A stretch of 8,514 bases of DNA, taken from assembly GCA_947379685.1 (NCBI GenBank), contig CANCOG010000202.1, forward strand, positions 1-8,514. Reading direction: 5' to 3'. This DNA is from Flavipsychrobacter stenotrophus (GTDB taxonomy: Bacteria; Bacteroidota; Bacteroidia; Chitinophagales; Chitinophagaceae). Below are positions 6,371 to 8,514 of the stretch, piece after piece (within the stretch, counting starts at the first letter, position 1; every line of letters starts with the position of its first letter). The position numbers and the translations under genes were made by a program. A model generated the notes under the pieces. It was not told the origin of the DNA, did no database searches, and worked only from the letters and a program-made list of their open reading frames with translations.

Positions 6371-6970
6371 ATGAAACTAATATTGTCTGGTATAGATCTC
6401 AGTCTCTTAACTTGTTGGAGTGAATATTTCAGTAATATACCTGAAGTCATTGTCCATGAAGGTGATATTACCAAATTGATTTGTGATGCTGTTGTTAGTC
6501 CTGCAAATTCGTTTGGTTTTATGGACGGTGGACTGGACTATGCATTATCGGAATGGTTTTGATGGGATCTGGAAATAAAAGTTCAGGCAAAAATTGGGCA
6601 ACTCCCTGAACGGGAATTATTGGTTGGAAACGCAATGGTTACTGAAACTGGCGATGCAGGCATTCCATATTTAATTACAGCACCAACAATGCGTATACCG
6701 ACAAACTTCAATATTGATACTTCAGTAAATGCTTACCTCGCTATGAAAGCTATATTAGTTGCGGCCAGACAACACGAACGAATCGATTTAGTTGCCATTC
6801 CCGGACTTTGTACCGGAGTCGGACGCATGCAGCCATCGATTGCTGCAAAGCAAATGTATCAGGCATACCGTGAGATTGTTATGGGTGAATGGGTTGCGTT
6901 CAAAACCTTTGGAGAGGCACAAAAACGTCATTGGAACCTCAATCAAAATAGTATGATATGGACACACTGA
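6371..6970 (+). pseudogene. Macro-domain protein gene interrupted by an in-frame TGA
   Basis: A single reading frame of 199 codons is broken only by TGA at codon 64 (6560-6562). The first part has a macro-domain ADP-ribose-binding signature: HEGDIT (29-34) and VVSPANSFGFMDGGLD (41-56). The second part continues the fold with ELLVGNA and ETGDAGIPYLITAPTMR, and has the phosphate-loop motif IPGLCTGVGRMQP followed by AAKQM. Macro domains bind or hydrolyse ADP-ribose derivatives. The sequence after the stop (WDLEIKVQ) follows on as expected from related proteins, where I recall a Gly at this point, so a GGA to TGA change is the simplest explanation. Downstream translation from the TTG at 6620 would lack the first binding loop. 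TGA is a normal stop in neighbouring genes, so recoding is unlikely. A sequencing error would restore a complete protein. The rest of the frame is uncorrupted, so the lesion is recent or an artefact. Confidence 0.8.
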
Positions 6971-7119
6971 GCAGAGATTTAATATCAACGAATTAGCAAA
7001 AACTGTGAGCATAGAACTGTTGAATTTACCTTTTTTACAATCGAGTCGTCATGATATTCTTGAGTCCATCCTAAAACCAACAATTGTGAAAACGCATGCA
7101 AATAAGGGCAAACCGAATA

Positions 7120-7599
7120 ATGAACAAATATCTTGACCTTTTAGGTTTCGATTTTGAAAAAAGCCGATTCGAATTACCAAAAAAGCTAAAACAACTCATA
7201 TATTCTGAATTCCAGAAAGAATGTGACTGTATATACCTGAGCGTCTATGTAAACATCCTGCCAGTTGGATTATCCAGTGATTTTGAGAAATGCACTTTCG
7301 AATACGATAACCATTTCCACATAAACGATTTTGGTAAAACTAAAAACGAAAAGGACTACTTAAAATGGGCAATTGAAGGCGGACGACAACTAGGAGAAAG
7401 GCTAAAAAACACCTTCCCCGAAAAGAGCTTCAGAATATTAATTTCGTTCAGCGAGACTAGTGTTCGTGAAGGCGAAGTGGAGGATTATTGTAGTTGCACG
7501 GTCAGGTTTTATGAAATCAGGCCTAATGTTGACGACATTTTTAGAGTCAAAAACCTAGAACTTTTCCTGTCGGAAGCAGTAATGGAACTAGAATGCTAA
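7120..7599 (+). CDS. Hypothetical protein, 159 residues
   Basis: I do not recognise this protein. The frame can begin at 7096, but the second Met at 7120 (MNKYLDLLGF) starts a more typical soluble sequence and is preferred; neither start has a ribosome-binding site. It is a mixed alpha/beta, charged, cytosolic-type protein without signal peptide or membrane segment. Counted from 7120, it has two Cys-x-Cys pairs (C35/C37 and C124/C126) plus C58 and a C-terminal Cys, which could bind metal or be incidental. The C-terminal half (CTVRFYEIRP followed by LELFLSEAVMELE) loosely recalls small immunity-type proteins of polymorphic toxin loci in Bacteroidota, but no toxin gene is present, so this is only an impression. 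It lies downstream of the broken macro-domain gene and upstream of xth, all on the plus strand. Its AT-rich codon use looks more like the accessory macro-domain locus than like xth. Confidence 0.65.
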   Translation: MNKYLDLLGFDFEKSRFELPKKLKQLIYSEFQKECDCIYLSVYVNILPVGLSSDFEKCTFEYDNHFHINDFGKTKNEKDYLKWAIEGGRQLGERLKNTFPEKSFRILISFSETSVREGEVEDYCSCTVRFYEIRPNVDDIFRVKNLELFLSEAVMELEC

Positions 7600-7609
7600 G
7601 GCAGTTCCA
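7583..7609 (+). terminator. Weak stem-loop over the stop codon of the hypothetical gene
   Basis: TGGAACT (7583-7589) and AGTTCCA (7603-7609) form a perfect seven-pair stem around a 13-base loop that contains the TAA stop. No T tract follows directly; a T-rich stretch appears only about 20 bases later. It may slow or protect the 3' end rather than terminate. Confidence 0.2.
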
Positions 7610-7646
7610 ATCACCCGACGATTCCCCCTATTTTTTATTCCCCAAA

Positions 7647-7654
7647 TAAATTTG
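7647..7654 (+). promoter_or_regulatory. Candidate -7 promoter element for xth
   Basis: TAAATTTG is a perfect TAnnTTTG, followed by CACATTTGCA, about 45 bases before the exonuclease start. There is no TTG at the usual -33 spacing. It would give xth its own transcript with a leader of roughly 40 bases. Confidence 0.45.
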
Positions 7655-7699
7655 CACATTTGCATCAGCCACCTGAATGCGGCTCAAAATTGACTCCAT

Positions 7700-8461
7700 A
7701 TGCGTATTATCACCTACAATGTAAACGGAATCCGCAGTGCGGTAAAGAAAGGATTTATTGACTGGTTGAAAACTGACCCGGCTGATGTTATTTGTCTGCA
7801 GGAGATCAAAGCGCATCAGGAAGATGTACCTGTGAAGGAAATTCTTTCTGCCGGCTACGAGGTGTTTTCTTTTTCTGCACAAAAGAAAGGATACAGTGGT
7901 GTAGCTATACTGACCAAAATTAATCCTGATAACGTGCATTATGGGACCAAAATTGAGCAAAGCGATTTCGAAGGCCGTGTGATTCAAGCTGACTTTGGCG
8001 ACATTTCTGTTATCAATGCTTACTTCCCGAGCGGCACAACCGGAGAGGAACGCCAGACCTATAAGTATCAGTGGCTGGCTGAATTCTATGATTACATTCA
8101 GGAATTGAAAAAAACAAGGCCTAATCTCATTATTTGCGGCGATTACAATATATGCCATAAGGCTATTGACATCCATAATCCCGCAGGCAACAAAAAATCT
8201 TCCGGCTTCCTGCCCGAAGAAAGAGATTGGATGGAAAAACTGTTTACTAACGGTTTTGTTGATTCTTTCCGTCATTTCAACAAAGACCCGCACCATTACT
8301 CCTGGTGGAGCAATTTTGCAGGTGCAAGAGGTAATAACAAGGGTTGGCGTATAGACTACATCAGCGTAACCGAACCGCTTTCCGGAGCCATGAAACATTC
8401 CGAAATAAGGCCCGATGTGATGCATTCTGACCACTGCCCTGTGTATCTGGAAATTGCCTGA
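7700..8461 (+). CDS. xth: Exodeoxyribonuclease III (AP endonuclease, EEP family)
   Basis: 253 residues, the usual size for bacterial exonuclease III. It belongs to the endonuclease/exonuclease/phosphatase fold and acts in base excision repair: it cuts DNA at abasic sites and removes nucleotides from 3' ends of duplex DNA with Mg2+. Key residues are all visible: N7 in NVNGIR, E35 in LQEIK (metal), Y108 in NAYFPSG, D148 and N150 in GDYNI, D219 in GWRIDY, and D244-H245 in SDHCPV. The substrate loop motifs KGYSGVAI (63-70) and YSWWS (200-204) are present, as is GFLPEERDWM. No signal peptide, so cytosolic. The ATG at 7700 gives MRIITYNVNGIR, the canonical N-terminus. It probably has its own promoter, and a possible next gene begins 17 bases after its stop. 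Confidence 0.96.
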   Translation: MRIITYNVNGIRSAVKKGFIDWLKTDPADVICLQEIKAHQEDVPVKEILSAGYEVFSFSAQKKGYSGVAILTKINPDNVHYGTKIEQSDFEGRVIQADFGDISVINAYFPSGTTGEERQTYKYQWLAEFYDYIQELKKTRPNLIICGDYNICHKAIDIHNPAGNKKSSGFLPEERDWMEKLFTNGFVDSFRHFNKDPHHYSWWSNFAGARGNNKGWRIDYISVTEPLSGAMKHSEIRPDVMHSDHCPVYLEIA

Positions 8462-8478
8462 TTTACTAAAATGCAAAT

Positions 8479-8514
8479 ATGAAAGGGTTCCATAAATTCG
8501 GTGAGAATCAACAA
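8479..8514 (+). CDS. Possible start of a downstream gene (12 codons, partial)
   Basis: An ATG at 8479 opens a frame (MKGFHKFGENQQ) that stays open to the right edge, 17 bases after the xth stop and on the same strand. Twelve codons are too few to identify a family or to exclude chance. The close spacing is what would be expected if xth is the first gene of an operon. Confidence 0.3.
   Translation, partial: MKGFHKFGENQQ

Noticed and set aside
5788..6474. 228-codon minus-strand open frame opposite the end of the ABC-F gene
   Set aside because: It runs through the ABC-F coding region, the terminator and the start of the macro-domain gene, is rich in Arg and Ser, and has no family features.
6560..6562. 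TGA recoded as glycine (as in Gracilibacteria or Absconditabacteria) or as selenocysteine
   Set aside because: TGA serves as the genuine stop of the aminotransferase, kinase, macro-domain and xth frames here, the organism looks like Bacteroidota, and I see no stable stem-loop like a selenocysteine insertion element just after it.
6371..7599. DarTG-like toxin-antitoxin pair (macro-domain antitoxin plus ADP-ribosyltransferase)
   Set aside because: The neighbouring 159-residue protein shows no ADP-ribosyltransferase motifs and the macro protein is a short single-domain type broken by a stop.
7628..8476. Long 282-codon open frame on the minus strand opposite xth
   Set aside because: It is fully antisense to a canonical exonuclease III with all catalytic residues; its translation lacks any recognisable motif and looks like a codon-usage shadow.

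Overview
The window looks like a chromosomal segment of a Bacteroidota bacterium, plausibly Chitinophagaceae or a relative (inference). The evidence is: moderately AT-rich DNA with very AT-rich intergenic stretches; no convincing Shine-Dalgarno sequences before most starts; several copies of the Bacteroidota -7 promoter element TAnnTTTG at sensible distances from genes; a soluble PAS kinase with the HNLRAP-type H-box; and an ABC-F protein of the YbiT type. TGA is used as a normal stop by several genes.

Left part (1-4233, all minus strand) holds two operon-like pairs. The downstream pair is a fold-type I PLP-dependent aminotransferase (MalY/PatB-like N-terminus) followed by an FAD-dependent monooxygenase whose C-terminus is cut off by the window edge. 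The upstream pair is a soluble GAF-PAS-PAS histidine kinase followed by a stand-alone receiver-domain response regulator. In both pairs the second gene starts inside the stop codon of the first (ATGA), so each pair is probably translationally coupled. A full TTG-N17-TATATTTG promoter and a small hairpin lie in the gap between the two pairs.

The divergent intergenic region (4234-4606) carries candidate -7 elements for the kinase operon on the minus strand. On the plus strand it has a strong -7 element followed by a short leader with two hairpins and a 27-codon upstream ORF that overlaps the start of the ABC-F gene. This leader is the best candidate for undescribed regulation here.

Right part (4607-8514, all plus strand) starts with the YbiT-like ABC-F translation factor, in which the second ATPase site has lost its Walker A lysine. 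A clear rho-independent terminator follows. Next come a macro-domain (ADP-ribose-binding-type) gene broken by an in-frame TGA, an unrecognised 159-residue protein, and exonuclease III (xth). The first codons of a possible further gene sit at the right edge.

Most of the window is ordinary core or signalling content. I see no CRISPR array, transposase, tRNA, rRNA or phage gene, and no clear new multi-gene system. The most unusual features are the ABC-F leader, the nonsense-interrupted macro-domain gene, and the octa-guanine tract at the FAD-binding motif of the monooxygenase.
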